Source of the DNA: Siphlonurus alternatus
Lineage: Eukaryota; Arthropoda; Insecta; Ephemeroptera; Siphlonuridae
Reading direction: 5' to 3'
DNA length: 64,000 bases
Assembly (NCBI GenBank): GCA_949825025.1
Contig: OX463784.1
Coordinates: 17,984,124 to 18,048,123 of the forward strand
This document shows positions 51,691 through 64,000 of the stretch, piece after piece. The notes beneath the pieces are model-generated. The model had not been told where the DNA came from. It saw only the letters and a list, made by a program, of their open reading frames with translations, and searched no databases. The stretch's first letter is position 1. Every line of letters begins with the position of its first letter. Made by a program: the position numbers and the translations under genes.

Positions 51691-53399
51691 AAAAGTTTTA
51701 CGGAAAAGGGTCCAATTACATGACGTCAGGTGTTTTCAGTATGACCGAGCTATAATTAGAAGTTTTGGTTTTGTTAATTTTTGCCGATTTCACTGTTTTG
51801 AAGTTTAGGGCATCAAAATCCGTTTTTTTTTGTTTGTGATGGAATCTTCAAAATTCCTTCATATTCAAACTCCTAGGGTCCAATTACATGACGTCAGTTG
51901 TTTTAATCATAATCTAGCTAAAATTAGAAGTTTTGGTTTCGCCAAGTTTTGCCGTTTTCACTGTTTTGAAGTTTAAGGCCTCAAAATCCGGCTTTTATGT
52001 TTGTGATCGAATCTTCAAAATTCCTTCATATTTGAACTTCTAAGGTCCATTTACATGGCGTCAGGTGTTTTTAGTATGATCGAGCATAAATTAAAAGTTC
52101 GGGTTTTGTCAAGTTTTGCCGTTTTCACTGTATTGAAGTTTAAGGCCTCAAAATCCGGCTTTTTTGTTTATGATTGAATCTTCAAAATTCCTTCATATTT
52201 GAACTCCTAGGGTCCAATTACATGACGTCAGTTGTTTTAATCTTAATCGAGCTAAAATTAGAAGTTTTGGTTTCGTCAAGTTTTGCTGTTTTCACTGTTT
52301 TGAAGTTAAAGGGCTCAAAATCCGGCTTTTTTGTTTATTATTGAATTTTCAAAATTCCTTCATATTTGAACTCCTAGGGTCCATTTACATGGCGTCAGGT
52401 GTTTTCAGTATGATCGAGCATAAATTAAAAGTTTGGGTTTTGTCAAGTTTTGCCGTTTTCACTGTTATGAAGATTAAGGCCTCAAAATCCAGCTTTTTTG
52501 TTTGTTATTGAATCTTCAAAATTCCTTCATATTCAAACTCCTAGGGTCCAATTACATGACATCAGGTGTTTTCAGCATGATCGAGCTAAAATTAGAAGTT
52601 TTGGTTTCGTCAAGTTTTGCCGTTTTCAATGTTCTGAAGTTTAAGGCCTAAAAATCCAGCTTATTTGTTTGTGATTGAATCTTCAAAATTCCTTCATTTT
52701 CAAACTTCTAGGGTCCAATTAGAGGACAAAAGGTGTTTTCAGCATGATCGAGATGGAATTAGAAGTTTTGGTTTTGTCAAGTTTTGCCTTTTTCACTGTT
52801 ATGAAGTTTAATAAGGCCTCAAAATCCAGCTTTTTTGTTTGTTATTGAATCTTCAAAATTTCTTCATATTTGAACTCTAAGGGTCCATTTACATGGCGTC
52901 AGGTGTTTTCAGTATAATCGAGCATAATTAAAAAGTTTTGGGTTTTGTCAAGTTTTGCCGTTTTAGATGTATTGAAGTTTAAGGCCTCAAAATCTGGCTT
53001 TTTTGTTTATGATTGAATCTTCAAAATTCCTTCATATTCAAACTACTAGGGTTCAATTACATGACAAGAGGTGTTTTCAGCATGATCGAGCTTAAATTAA
53101 AAGTTTGGATTATGTCAAGTTTTTCCGTTTTCACTGTTTTAAAGTGTGAGGCCTCAAAATCCGGCTTTTTTGTTTGTGGTTGAATCTTCAAAATTTCTTC
53201 ATATTCAAACTTCTAGGGTCCAATTACATGACAACAGGTGTTTTCAGCATGATCGAGATTGAATTAGAAGTTTTGGTTTTTTCAAGTTTTGCCGATTTTA
53301 CTGTTATGAAGATTAAGGCGTCAAAATCCGGCTTTTTAGTTTGTTATTGAATCTTCAAAATTTCTTCATATTTGAACTCCTAGGGTCCATTTACATGGC

Positions 53400-55331
53400 G
53401 TCAGGTGTTTTCAGTACGATCGAGCTTAAATTAAAAGTTTTGGTTTAGTCAAGTTTTGCCATTTTCACTGTATTGAAGTTTAAGGCCTCAAAATCCGGCT
53501 TTTTTGTTTATGATTGAATCTTCAAAATTCCTTCATATCTGAACTCCTAGGGTCCAATTACATGACGTCAGTTGTTTTAATCATAATCGAGCTAAAAACA
53601 GAAGTTTTGGTTTCGTCAAGTTTTGCTGTTTTCACTGTTTTGAAGTTTAAGGCCTCAAAATCCGGCTTTTTTGTTTGTGATTGAATCTTCAAAATTCCTT
53701 CATATTTGAACTCCTAGGGTCCATTTACATGGCGTCAGGTGTTTTCAGTATGATCGAGCATAAATTAAAAGTTTGGGTTTTGTCAAGTTTTGCCGTTTTC
53801 ACTGTATTGAAGTTTAAGGCCTCAAAATCCAGCTCTTTTATTTATGATAGAATTTTAAAAATTCCTTCATATTTGAACTCCTAGGGTCCAATTACATGAC
53901 GTCAGTTGTTTTAATCATAATCGAGCTAGAATTAGAAGTTTTGGTTTCGTCAAGTTTTGCTGTTTTCACTGTTTTGAAGTTTAAGGCCTCAAAATCCGGC
54001 TTTTTTGTTTGTGATTGAATCTTCAAAATTCCTTCATATTCAAACTTCTAGGGTCCAATTACATGACAACAGGTGTTTTCAGTATGATCGAGCATAAATT
54101 AAAAGTTTGGGTTTTGTCAAGTTTTGCCGTTTTCACTGTTTTGAAGTTTAAGGCCTCAGAATCCGGCTTTTTTGTTTGTGATTGAATCTTCAAAATTTCT
54201 TCATATTTGAACTCCTAGGGTCCATTTACATGGCGTCAGGTGTTTTCAGTATGATCGAGCATAAATTAAAAGTTTGGGTTTTGTCAAGTTTTGCCGTTTT
54301 CACTGTATTGAAGTTTAAGGCCTCAAAATCCAGCTCTTTTATTTATGATAGAATTTTCAAAATTCCTTCATATTTGAACACCTAGGGTCCAATTACATGA
54401 GGTCAGTTGTTTTAATCATAACCGAGCTAGAATTAGAAGTTTTGGTTTCGTCATGTTTTGCTGTTTTCACTGTTTTGAAGTTTAAGGCCTCAAAATCCGG
54501 CTTTTTAGTTTGTTATTGAATCTTCAAAATTCCTTCATATTTGAACTCCTAGGGTCCATTTACATGGCGTCAGGTGTTTTCAGTATGATCGAGCATAAAT
54601 TAAAAGTTTGGGTTTTGTCAAGTTTTGCCGTTTTCATTGTATTGAAGTTTAAGGCCTCAAAATCCAGCTCTTTTATTTATGATAGAATTTTAAAAATCCC
54701 TTCATATTTGAACTCCTAGGGTCCAATTACATGACGTCAGTTGTTTTAATCATAATCGAGCTAGAATTAGAAGTTTTGGTTTCGTCAAGTTTTGCTGTTT
54801 TCACTGTTTTGAAGTTTAAGGCCTCAAAATCCGGCTTTTTTTTTTGTGATTGAATCTTCAAAATTCCTTCATATTTGAACTCCTAGGATCCATTTACATG
54901 GCGTCAGGTGTTTTCAGTATGATCGAGCATAAATTAAAAGTTTGGGTTTTGTCAAGTTTTGCCGTTTTCACTGTTTTGAAGTTTAAGGCCTCAAAATCCG
55001 GCTTTTTTTTTGTGATTGAATCTTCAAAATTCCTTCATATTTGAACCCTTAGGGTCCAATTAAATGACGTCAGTTGTTTTAATCATAATCGAGCTAAAAT
55101 TAGAAGTTTTGGTTTCGTCAAGTTTTGCTGTTTTCACTGTTTTGAAGTTTAAGGCCTCAAAATCCGGCTTTTTTTTGTGATTGAATCTTTAAAATTCCTT
55201 CATATTTGAAATTCTAAGGTTCATTTACATGGGGTCAGGTCTTTTCAGTATGATCGAGCTTAAATTAAAAGTTTGGGTTTCGTCAAGTTTTGCTGATTTC
55301 ACTGTTTTGAAGTTTTAGGCCTCAAAATTCG
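53400..55331. repeat. Satellite block A, duplicated 8,669 bp downstream
   Basis: This block recurs at 62069-64000 nearly base for base. Recognisable landmarks (TCAGTACGATCGAGCTTAAA, a monomer with AAAAACAGAAGTTTTGG, and homopolymer lengths) occur at a constant offset of 8,669 bp. I noticed one substitution (GACGTCAG at about 53571 against GACGTTAG at about 62240). Before about 53400 the two diverge. Confidence 0.88.
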
Positions 55332-57050
55332 GCTTTTTTGTTTTTGGTTAAATCTTCAAAATTTCTTCATATTCAAACTTCTAGGGTCCAATTACATGAC
55401 AACAGGAGTTTTCAGCATGATCGAGATCGAATTAGAAGTTTTGGTTTTGTCAAGTTTTGCCGATTTCACTGTTATGAAGATTAAGGCGTCAAAATCCGGC
55501 TTTTTAGTTTGTTATTAATCTTCAAAATTCCTTCATATTAAAACTTCTAGGGTCCAATTACAGGACAACAGGTGTTTTCAGCATGATCGAGATCGAATTA
55601 GAAGTTTTGGTTTTGTCAAGTTTTGCCGTTTTCACTGTTATGAAGTTTAAGGCCTCAAAATCCAGCATTTTTGTTTGTTATTGAATCTTCAAAATTCCTT
55701 CATATTTGAAATCCTAGGGTCCATTTACATGGCGTCAGGTGTTTTCAGTATAATTGAGCATAAATTAAAAGTTTGGGTTTTGTCAAGTTTTGCCGTTTTC
55801 ATTGTATTGAAGTTTAAGGCCTCAAAATCCAGCTCTTTTATTTATGATAGAATTTTAAAAATCCCTTCATATTTGAACTCCTAGGGTCCAATTACATGAC
55901 GTCAGTTGTTTTAATCATAATCGAGCTAGAATTAGAAGTTTTGGTTTCGTCAAGTTTTGCTGTTTTCACTGTTTTGAAGTTTAAGGCCTCAAAATCCGGC
56001 TTTTTTTTTGTGATTGAATCTTCAAAATTCCTTCATATTTGAACCCTTAGGGTCCAATTAAATGACGTCAGTTGTTTTAATCATAATCGAGCTAAAATTA
56101 GAAGTTTTGGTTTCGTCAAGTTTTGCTGTTTTCACTGTTTTGAAGTTTAAGGCCTCAAAATCCGGCTTTTTTTTTGTGATTGAATCTTTAAAATTCCTTC
56201 ATATTTGAAATTCTAAGGTTCATTTACATGGGGTCAGGTCTTTTCAGTATGATCGAGCTTAAATTAAAAGTTTGGGTTTCGTCAAGTTTTGCTGATTTCA
56301 CTGTTTTGAAGTTTTAGGCCTCAAAATTCGGCTTTTTTGTTTTTGGTTAAATCTTCAAAATTTCTTCATATTCAAACTTCTAGGGTCCAATTACATGACA
56401 ACAGGTGTTTTCAGCATGATCGAGATCGAATTAGAAGTTTTGGTTTTGTCAAGTTTTGCCGATTTCACTGTTATGAAGATTAAGGCGTCAAAATCCGGCT
56501 TTTTAGTTTGTTATTAATCTTCAAAATTCCTTCATATTAAAACTTCTAGGGTCCAATTACAGGACAACAGGTGTTTTCAGCATGATCGAGATCGAATTAG
56601 AAGTTTTGGTTTTGTCAAGTTTTGCCGTTTTCACTGTTATGAAGTTTAAGGCCTCAAAATCCAGCATTTTTGTTTGTTATTGAATCTTCAAAATTCCTTC
56701 ATATTTGAAATCCTAGGGTCCATTTACATGGCGTCAGGTGTTTTCAGTATGATTGAGCATAAATTAAAAGTTTGGGTTTTGTCAAGTTTTGCCGTTTTCA
56801 TTGTATTGAAGTTTAAGGCCTCAAAATCCAGCTCTTTTATTTATGATAGAATTTTAAAAATCCCTTCATATTTGAACTCCTAGGGTCCAATTACATGACG
56901 TCAGTTGTTTTAATCATAATCGAGCTAGAATTAGAAGTTTTGGTTTCGTCAAGTTTTGCTGTTTTCACTGTTTTGAAGTTTAAGGCCTCAAAATCCGGCT
57001 TTTTTTTTGTGATTGAATCTTCAAAATTCCTTCATATTTGAACTCCTAGG
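55056..57050. repeat. Two successive about 999-bp (six-monomer) higher-order units
   Basis: A six-monomer unit with distinctive members (TGGGGTCAGGTC core; CAGGACAACAGG core; CCAGCATTTTTG) repeats at a spacing of 999 bp. Diagnostic monomers beginning TTCTAAGGTTCATTTACATG lie at about 55212, 56211, 57376, 58543, 60712 and 63881, spacings of roughly 6, 7, 7, 13 and 19 monomers. Confidence 0.85.
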
Positions 57051-60000
57051 ATCCATTTACATGGCGTCAGGTGTTTTCAGTATGATCGAGCATAAATTAA
57101 AAGTTTGGGTTTTGTCAAGTTTTGCCGTTTTCACTGTTTTGAAGTTTAAGGCCTCAAAATCCGGCTTTTTTTTTGTGATTGAATCTTCAAAATTCCTTCA
57201 TATTTGAACCCTTAGGGTCCAATTAAATGACGTCAGTTGTTTTAATCATAATCGAGCTAAAATTAGAAGTTTTGGTTTCGTCAAGTTTTGCTGTTTTCAC
57301 TGTTTTGAAGTTTAAGGCCTCAAAATCCGGCTTTTTTTTTGTGATTGAATCTTTAAAATTCCTTCATATTTGAAATTCTAAGGTTCATTTACATGGGGTC
57401 AGGTCTTTTCAGTATGATCGAGCTTAAATTAAAAGTTTGGGTTTCGTCAAGTTTTGCTGATTTCACTGTTTTGAAGTTTTAGGCCTCAAAATTCGGCTTT
57501 TTTGTTTTTGGTTAAATCTTCAAAATTTCTTCATATTCAAACTTCTAGGGTCCAATTACATGACAACAGGTGTTTTCAGCATGATCGAGATCGAATTAGA
57601 AGTTTTGGTTTTGTCAAGTTTTGCCGATTTCACTGTTATGAAGATTAAGGCGTCAAAATCCGGCTTTTTAGTTTGTTATTAATCTTCAAAATTCCTTCAT
57701 ATTAAAACTTCTAGGGTCCAATTACAGGACAACAGGTGTTTTCAGCATGATCGAGATCGAATTAGAAGTTTTGGTTTTGTCAAGTTTTGCCGTTTTCACT
57801 GTTATGAAGTTTAAGGCCTCAAAATCCAGCATTTTTGTTTGTTATTGAATCTTCAAAATTCCTTCATATTTGAAATCCTAGGGTCCATTTACATGGCGTC
57901 AGGTGTTTTCAGTATGATTGAGCATAAATTAAAAGTTTGGGTTTTGTCAAGTTTTGCCGTTTTAGCTGTATTGAAGTTTAAGGCCTCAAAATCCGGCTTT
58001 TTTGTTTGTTATTGAATCTTCAAAATTCCTTCATATTTGAACTCCTAGGGTCCAATTACATGACGTCAGTTGTTTTAATCTTAATCGAGCTAAAATTAGA
58101 AGTTTTGGTTTCGTCAAGTTTTGCTGTTTTCACTGTTTTGAAGTTTAAGGCCTCAAAATCCGGCTTTTTTGTATGTTATTGAATCTTCAAAAATCCTACA
58201 TATTTGAACTTCCAAGGTTCATTTACATGGGGTCAGGTGTTTTCAGTATGATCGAGCTTAAATTAAAAGTTATGGTTTTGTCAAGTTTTGCCGTAATCAT
58301 TGTTTTGAAGTTTAAGGCCTCAAAATCCGGCTTTTTCGTTATTGATTGAATCTTCAAAATTCCTTCATATTTGAACTCCTAGGGTCCAATTACATGACAA
58401 CAGGTGTTTTCAGCATGATCGAGATCGAATTAGAAGTTTTGGTTTTGTCAATTTTTGACGTAATCACTGTTTTGAAGTTAAAGGGCTCAAAATCCGGCTT
58501 TTTTTTTGTGATTGAATCTTTAAAATTCCTTCATATTTGAAATTCTAAGGTTCATTTACATGGGGTCAGGTCTTTTCAGTATGATCGAGCTTAAATTAAA
58601 AGTTTGGGTTTCGTCAAGTTTTGCTGATTTCACTGTTTTGAAGTTTTAGGCCTCAAAATTCGGCTTTTTTGTTTTTGGTTAAATCTTCAAAATTTCTTCA
58701 TATTCAAACTTCTAGGGTCCAATTACATGACAACAGGTGTTTTCAGCATGATCGAGATCGAATTAGAAGTTTTGGTTTTGTCAAGTTTTGCCGATTTCAC
58801 TGTTATGAAGATTAAGGCGTCAAAATCCGGCTTTTTAGTTTGTTATTAATCTTCAAAATTCCTTCATATTAAAACTTCTAGGGTCCAATTACAGGACAAC
58901 AGGTGTTTTCAGCATGATCGAGATCGAATTAGAAGTTTTGGTTTTGTCAAGTTTTGCCGTTTTCACTGTTATGAAGTTTAAGGCCTCAAAATCCAGCATT
59001 TTTGTTTGTTATTGAATCTTCAAAATTCCTTCATATTTGAAATCCTAGGGTCCATTTACATGGCGTCAGGTGTTTTCAGTATGATTGAGCATAAATTAAA
59101 AGTTTGGGTTTTGTCAAGTTTTGCCGTTTTAGCTGTATTGAAGTTTAAGGCCTCAAAATCCGGCTTTTTTGTTTGTTATTGAATCTTCAAAATTCCTTCA
59201 TATTTGAACTCCTAGGGTCCAATTACATGACGTCAGTTGTTTTAATCTTAATCGAGCTAAAATTAGAAGTTTTGGTTTCGTCAAGTTTTGCTGTTTTCAC
59301 TGTTTTGAAGTTTAAGGCCTCAAAATCCGGCTTTTTTGTATGTTATTGAATCTTCAAAAATCCTACATATTTGAACTTCCAAGGTTCATTTACATGGGGT
59401 CAGGTGTTTTCAGTATGATCGAGCTTAAATTAAAAGTTATGGTTTTGTCAAGTTTTGCCGTAATCATTGTTTTGAAGTTTAAGGCCTCAAAATCCGGCTT
59501 TTTCGTTATTGATTGAATCTTCAAAATTCCTTCATATTTGAACTCCTAGGGTCCAATTACATGACAACAGGTGTTTTCAGCATGATCGAGATCGAATTAG
59601 AAGTTTTGGTTTTGTCAATTTTTGACGTAATCACTGTTTTGAAGTTTAAGGCCTCAAAATCCGGCTTTTTTGTTAATGATTGAATCTTCAAAATTCCTTC
59701 ATATTTGAACTCCTAGGGTCCAATTACATGACGTCAGTTGTTTTAATCATAATCGAGCTAGAATTAGAAGTTTTGGTTTCGTCAAGTTTTGCTGTTTTCA
59801 CTGTTTTGAAGTTTAAGGCCTCAAAATCCGGCTTTTTTGTTTGTGATTGAATCTTCAAAATTCCTTCATATTCAAACTTCTAGGGTCCAATTACATGACA
59901 ACAGGTGTTTTAATCTTAATCGAGCTAAAATTAGAAGTTTTGGTTTCGTCAAGTTTTGCTGTTTTCACTGTTTTGAAGTTTAAGGCCTCAAAATCCGGCT

Positions 60001-62068
60001 TTTTTGTATGTTATTGAATCTTCAAAAATCCTACATATTTGAACTTCCAAGGTTCATTTACATGGGGTCAGGTGTTTTCAGTATGATCGAGCTTAAATTA
60101 AAAGTTATGGTTTTGTCAAGTTTTGCCGTAATCATTGTTTTGAAGTTTAAGGCCTCAAAATCCGGCTTTTTCGTTATTGATTGAATCTTCAAAATTCCTT
60201 CATATTTGAACTCCTAGGGTCCAATTACATGACAACAGGTGTTTTCAGCATGATCGAGATCGAATTAGAAGTTTTGGTTTTGTCAATTTTTGACGTAATC
60301 ACTGTTTTGAAGTTTAAGGCCTCAAAATCCGGCTTTTTTGTTAATGATTGAATCTTCAAAATTCCTTCATATTTGAACTCCTAGGGTCCAATTACATGAC
60401 GTCAGTTGTTTTAATCATAATCGAGCTAGAATTAGAAGTTTTGGTTTTGTCAAGTTTTGCCGTTTTCACTGTTTTGAAGTTTAAGGCCTCAAAATCCGGC
60501 TTTTTTTTTTGTGATTGAATCTTCAAAATTCCTTCATATTTGAACCCCTAGGGTCCAATTAAATGACGTCAGTTGTTTTAATCATAATCGAGCTAAAATT
60601 AGAAGTTTTGGTTTCGTCAAGTTTTGCTGTTTTCACTGTTTTGAAGTTTAAGGCCTCAAAATCCGGCTTTTTTTTTGTGATTGAATCTTTAAAATTCCTT
60701 CATATTTGAAATTCTAAGGTTCATTTACATGGGGTCAGGTCTTTTCAGTATGATCGAGCTTAAATTAAAAGTTTGGGTTTCGTCAAGTTTTGGTGATTTC
60801 ACTGTTTTGAAGTTTTAGGCCTCAAAATTCGGTTTTTTTGTTTTTGGTTAAATCTTCAAAATTTCTTCATATTCAAACTTCTAGGGTCCAATTACATGAC
60901 AACAGGTGTTTTCAGCATGATCGAGATCGAATTAGAAGTTTTGGTTTTGTCAAGTTTTGCCGATTTCACTGTTATGAAGATTAAGGCGTCAAAATCCGGC
61001 TTTTTAGTTTGTTATTGAATCTTCAAAATTCCTTCATATTCAAACTCCTAGGGTCCATTTAAAGGACAACAGGTGTTTTCAGCATGATCGAGATTGAATA
61101 AGAAGTTTGGGTTTTGTCAAGTTTTGCCGTTTTCACTGTATTGAAGTTAAAGGCCTCAAAATCCGACTTTTTTGTTTATGATTGAAGCTTCAAAATTCCT
61201 TCATATTTGAACTCCTAGGGTCCATTTACATGGCGTCAGGTGTTTTCAGTATGATCGAGCATAAATAAAAAGTTTGTGTTTTTTCAAGTTTTGCCGTTTT
61301 AGCTGTATTGAAGTTTAAGGCCTCAAAATCCGGCTTTTTTGTTTGTGATTGAATTTTCAAAATTCCTTCATATTTGAACTCCTAGGGTCCATTTACATGG
61401 CGTCAGGTGTTTTCAGTATGATCGAGCATAAATTAAAAGTTTGGGTTTTGTCAAGTTTTGCCGTTTTCACTGTATTGAAGTTTAAGGCCTCAAAATCCAG
61501 CTCTTTTATTTATGATAGAATTTTCAAAATTCCTTCATATTTGAACTCCTAGGGTCCAATTACTTGACGTCAGTTGTTTAATCATAATCGAGCTAAAATT
61601 AGAAGTTTTGGTTTCGTCAAGTTTTGCTGTTTTCACTGTTTTGAAGTTTAAGGCCTTAAAATCCGTCTTTTTTGTTTGTGATTGAATCTTCAAAATTCCT
61701 TCATATTTAAACTTCTAGGGTCCGATTACAGGACAACAGGTGTTTTTAGCATGATCGAGAGCAGATTAGAAGTTTTGGTTTTGTCAAGTTTTGCCGTTTT
61801 CTCTGTTATGAAGTTTAAGGCCTCAAAATCCAGCATTTTTGTTAATGATTGAATCTTCAAAATTCCTTCATATTTGAACTCCTAGGGTCCATTTACATGA
61901 CAACAAGTGTTTTCAGCATGATCGAGATCGAATTAGAAGTTTAGGTTTTGTCAAGTTTTGCCGATTTCACTGTTATGAAGTTTAAGGCCTCAAAATCCGG
62001 CTTTTTTGTTTGTGATTGAATCTTCAAAATTCCTTCATATTTGAACTCCTAGGGTCCAATTACATGAC

Positions 62069-64000
62069 GTCAGGTGTTTTCAGTACGATCGAGCTTAAAT
62101 TAAAAGTTTTGGTTTAGTCAAGTTTTGCCATTTTCACTGTATTGAAGTTTAAGGCCTCAAAATCCGGCTTTTTTGTTTATGATTGAATCTTCAAAATTCC
62201 TTCATATCTGAACTCCTAGGGTCCAATTACATGACGTTAGTTGTTTTAATCATAATCGAGCTAAAAACAGAAGTTTTGGTTTCGTCAAGTTTTGCTGTTT
62301 TCACTGTTTTGAAGTTTAAGGCCTCAAAATCCGGCTTTTTTGTTTGTGATTGAATCTTCAAAATTCCTTCATATTTGAACTCCTAGGGTCCATTTACATG
62401 GCGTCAGGTGTTTTCAGTATGATCGAGCATAAATTAAAAGTTTGGGTTTTGTCAAGTTTTGCCGTTTTCACTGTATTGAAGTTTAAGGCCTCAAAATCCA
62501 GCTCTTTTATTTATGATAGAATTTTAAAAATTCCTTCATATTTGAACTCCTAGGGTCCAATTACATGACGTCAGTTGTTTTAATCATAATCGAGCTAGAA
62601 TTAGAAGTTTTGGTTTCGTCAAGTTTTGCTGTTTTCACTGTTTTGAAGTTTAAGGCCTCAAAATCCGGCTTTTTTGTTTGTGATTGAATCTTCAAAATTC
62701 CTTCATATTCAAACTTCTAGGGTCCAATTACATGACAACAGGTGTTTTCAGTATGATCGAGCATAAATTAAAAGTTTGGGTTTTGTCAAGTTTTGCCGTT
62801 TTCACTGTTTTGAAGTTTAAGGCCTCAGAATCCGGCTTTTTTGTTTGTGATTGAATCTTCAAAATTTCTTCATATTTGAACTCCTAGGGTCCATTTACAT
62901 GGCGTCAGGTGTTTTCAGTATGATCGAGCATAAATTAAAAGTTTGGGTTTTGTCAAGTTTTGCCGTTTTCACTGTATTGAAGTTTAAGGCCTCAAAATCC
63001 AGCTCTTTTATTTATGATAGAATTTTCAAAATTCCTTCATATTTGAACACCTAGGGTCCAATTACATGAGGTCAGTTGTTTTAATCATAACCGAGCTAGA
63101 ATTAGAAGTTTTGGTTTCGTCATGTTTTGCTGTTTTCACTGTTTTGAAGTTTAAGGCCTCAAAATCCGGCTTTTTAGTTTGTTATTGAATCTTCAAAATT
63201 CCTTCATATTTGAACTCCTAGGGTCCATTTACATGGCGTCAGGTGTTTTCAGTATGATCGAGCATAAATTAAAAGTTTGGGTTTTGTCAAGTTTTGCCGT
63301 TTTCATTGTATTGAAGTTTAAGGCCTCAAAATCCAGCTCTTTTATTTATGATAGAATTTTAAAAATCCCTTCATATTTGAACTCCTAGGGTCCAATTACA
63401 TGACGTCAGTTGTTTTAATCATAATCGAGCTAGAATTAGAAGTTTTGGTTTCGTCAAGTTTTGCTGTTTTCACTGTTTTGAAGTTTAAGGCCTCAAAATC
63501 CGGCTTTTTTTTTTGTGATTGAATCTTCAAAATTCCTTCATATTTGAACTCCTAGGATCCATTTACATGGCGTCAGGTGTTTTCAGTATGATCGAGCATA
63601 AATTAAAAGTTTGGGTTTTGTCAAGTTTTGCCGTTTTCACTGTTTTGAAGTTTAAGGCCTCAAAATCCGGCTTTTTTTTTGTGATTGAATCTTCAAAATT
63701 CCTTCATATTTGAACCCTTAGGGTCCAATTAAATGACGTCAGTTGTTTTAATCATAATCGAGCTAAAATTAGAAGTTTTGGTTTCGTCAAGTTTTGCTGT
63801 TTTCACTGTTTTGAAGTTTAAGGCCTCAAAATCCGGCTTTTTTTTGTGATTGAATCTTTAAAATTCCTTCATATTTGAAATTCTAAGGTTCATTTACATG
63901 GGGTCAGGTCTTTTCAGTATGATCGAGCTTAAATTAAAAGTTTGGGTTTCGTCAAGTTTTGCTGATTTCACTGTTTTGAAGTTTTAGGCCTCAAAATTCG
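62069..64000. repeat. Satellite block A, second copy, reaching the window end
   Basis: Second copy of 53400-55331, still matching when the window ends, so the true duplication is longer than 1.93 kb. Confidence 0.88.

Larger units (their letters stand above)
51706..64000. repeat. Satellite array, about 167-bp monomer, higher-order structure
   Basis: Continuous head-to-tail tandem repeat to the window end, about 74 monomers. Each monomer includes GGGTCCAATTACATGACGTC (variable core), AGAAGTTTTGGTTT, CAAGTTTTGCCG, GAAGTTTAAGGCCTCAAAAT and GATTGAATCTTCAAAATTCC. Variants differ mainly at the core: TGACGTCAGTTG, TGGCGTCAGGTG, TGACAACAGGTG or TGGGGTCAGG(T/C). TGACGTCAG-type and TGGCGTCAGG-type monomers often alternate, suggesting an ancestral dimer. 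A recurring 64-69-codon open frame in many monomers starts at TTG, follows the monomer periodicity and is not treated as a gene. The array is truncated by the window end. Confidence 0.97.

Noticed and set aside
53681..63713. Family of 64-69-codon open frames repeated in the right part of the window
   Set aside because: They follow the satellite period, start at TTG, and exist only in monomers that happen to lack stops. No domain or independent evidence of coding.
51706..64000. CRISPR-like array
   Set aside because: The repeat is a continuous tandem satellite with no unique spacers, in a eukaryotic context.

Overview
The window is AT-rich, intron-bearing eukaryotic nuclear DNA with low gene density. 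The recognisable genes point to an arthropod: two adjacent members of the TipE/TEH family (auxiliary subunits of the Para voltage-gated sodium channel, known mainly from insects and crustaceans), plus exons of the ciliary/flagellar protein CFAP298 (C21orf59/Kurly). I cannot name the species. No prokaryotic, organellar or viral genes were recognised.

Layout. (1) 1-34.8 kb: essentially gene-free DNA carrying many short non-autonomous mobile elements. These are two hAT-type MITEs with perfect 8-bp target duplications, a pair of near-perfect foldback elements at TTAA sites, a large foldback group bounded by AT dinucleotides (including one copy nested in another), a Tc1/mariner-like MITE, and SINEs with 5S-rRNA-like or tRNA-like heads. 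One possible orphan terminal exon lies near 13.5 kb. (2) 34.8-43.9 kb: two TipE-family genes in tandem on the + strand, one with a single coding exon (476 aa, 35353-36783) and one with four (225 aa, 40901-43618), each with a plausible TATA box. (3) 46.8-50.0 kb: four consecutive coding exons of Cfap298 on the - strand, reading toward the TipE genes. The expected short C-terminal exon is not visible between 43.6 and 46.8 kb, nor by eye elsewhere to the left, so it may lie beyond the TipE pair, which would make the TipE genes nested in a Cfap298 intron. (4) 50.2-51.7 kb: a GC-richer foldback element, a candidate divergent first exon, and a 5S-type SINE. (5) 51.7 kb to the window end: a tandem satellite of about 167-bp monomers (roughly 74 copies) with higher-order organisation and an internal duplication at a spacing of 8,669 bp.

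How it fits together: the two TipE-like proteins would sit in the neuronal plasma membrane (two membrane segments, disulphide-rich glycosylated extracellular loop) and modulate the sodium channel. Cfap298 acts in axonemal dynein assembly and is probably only a genomic neighbour or nesting host. The rest is repeat-driven. Limits: exon borders come from splice consensus and family knowledge without transcripts, and repeat families are assigned by TIR and TSD signatures, not by database search.
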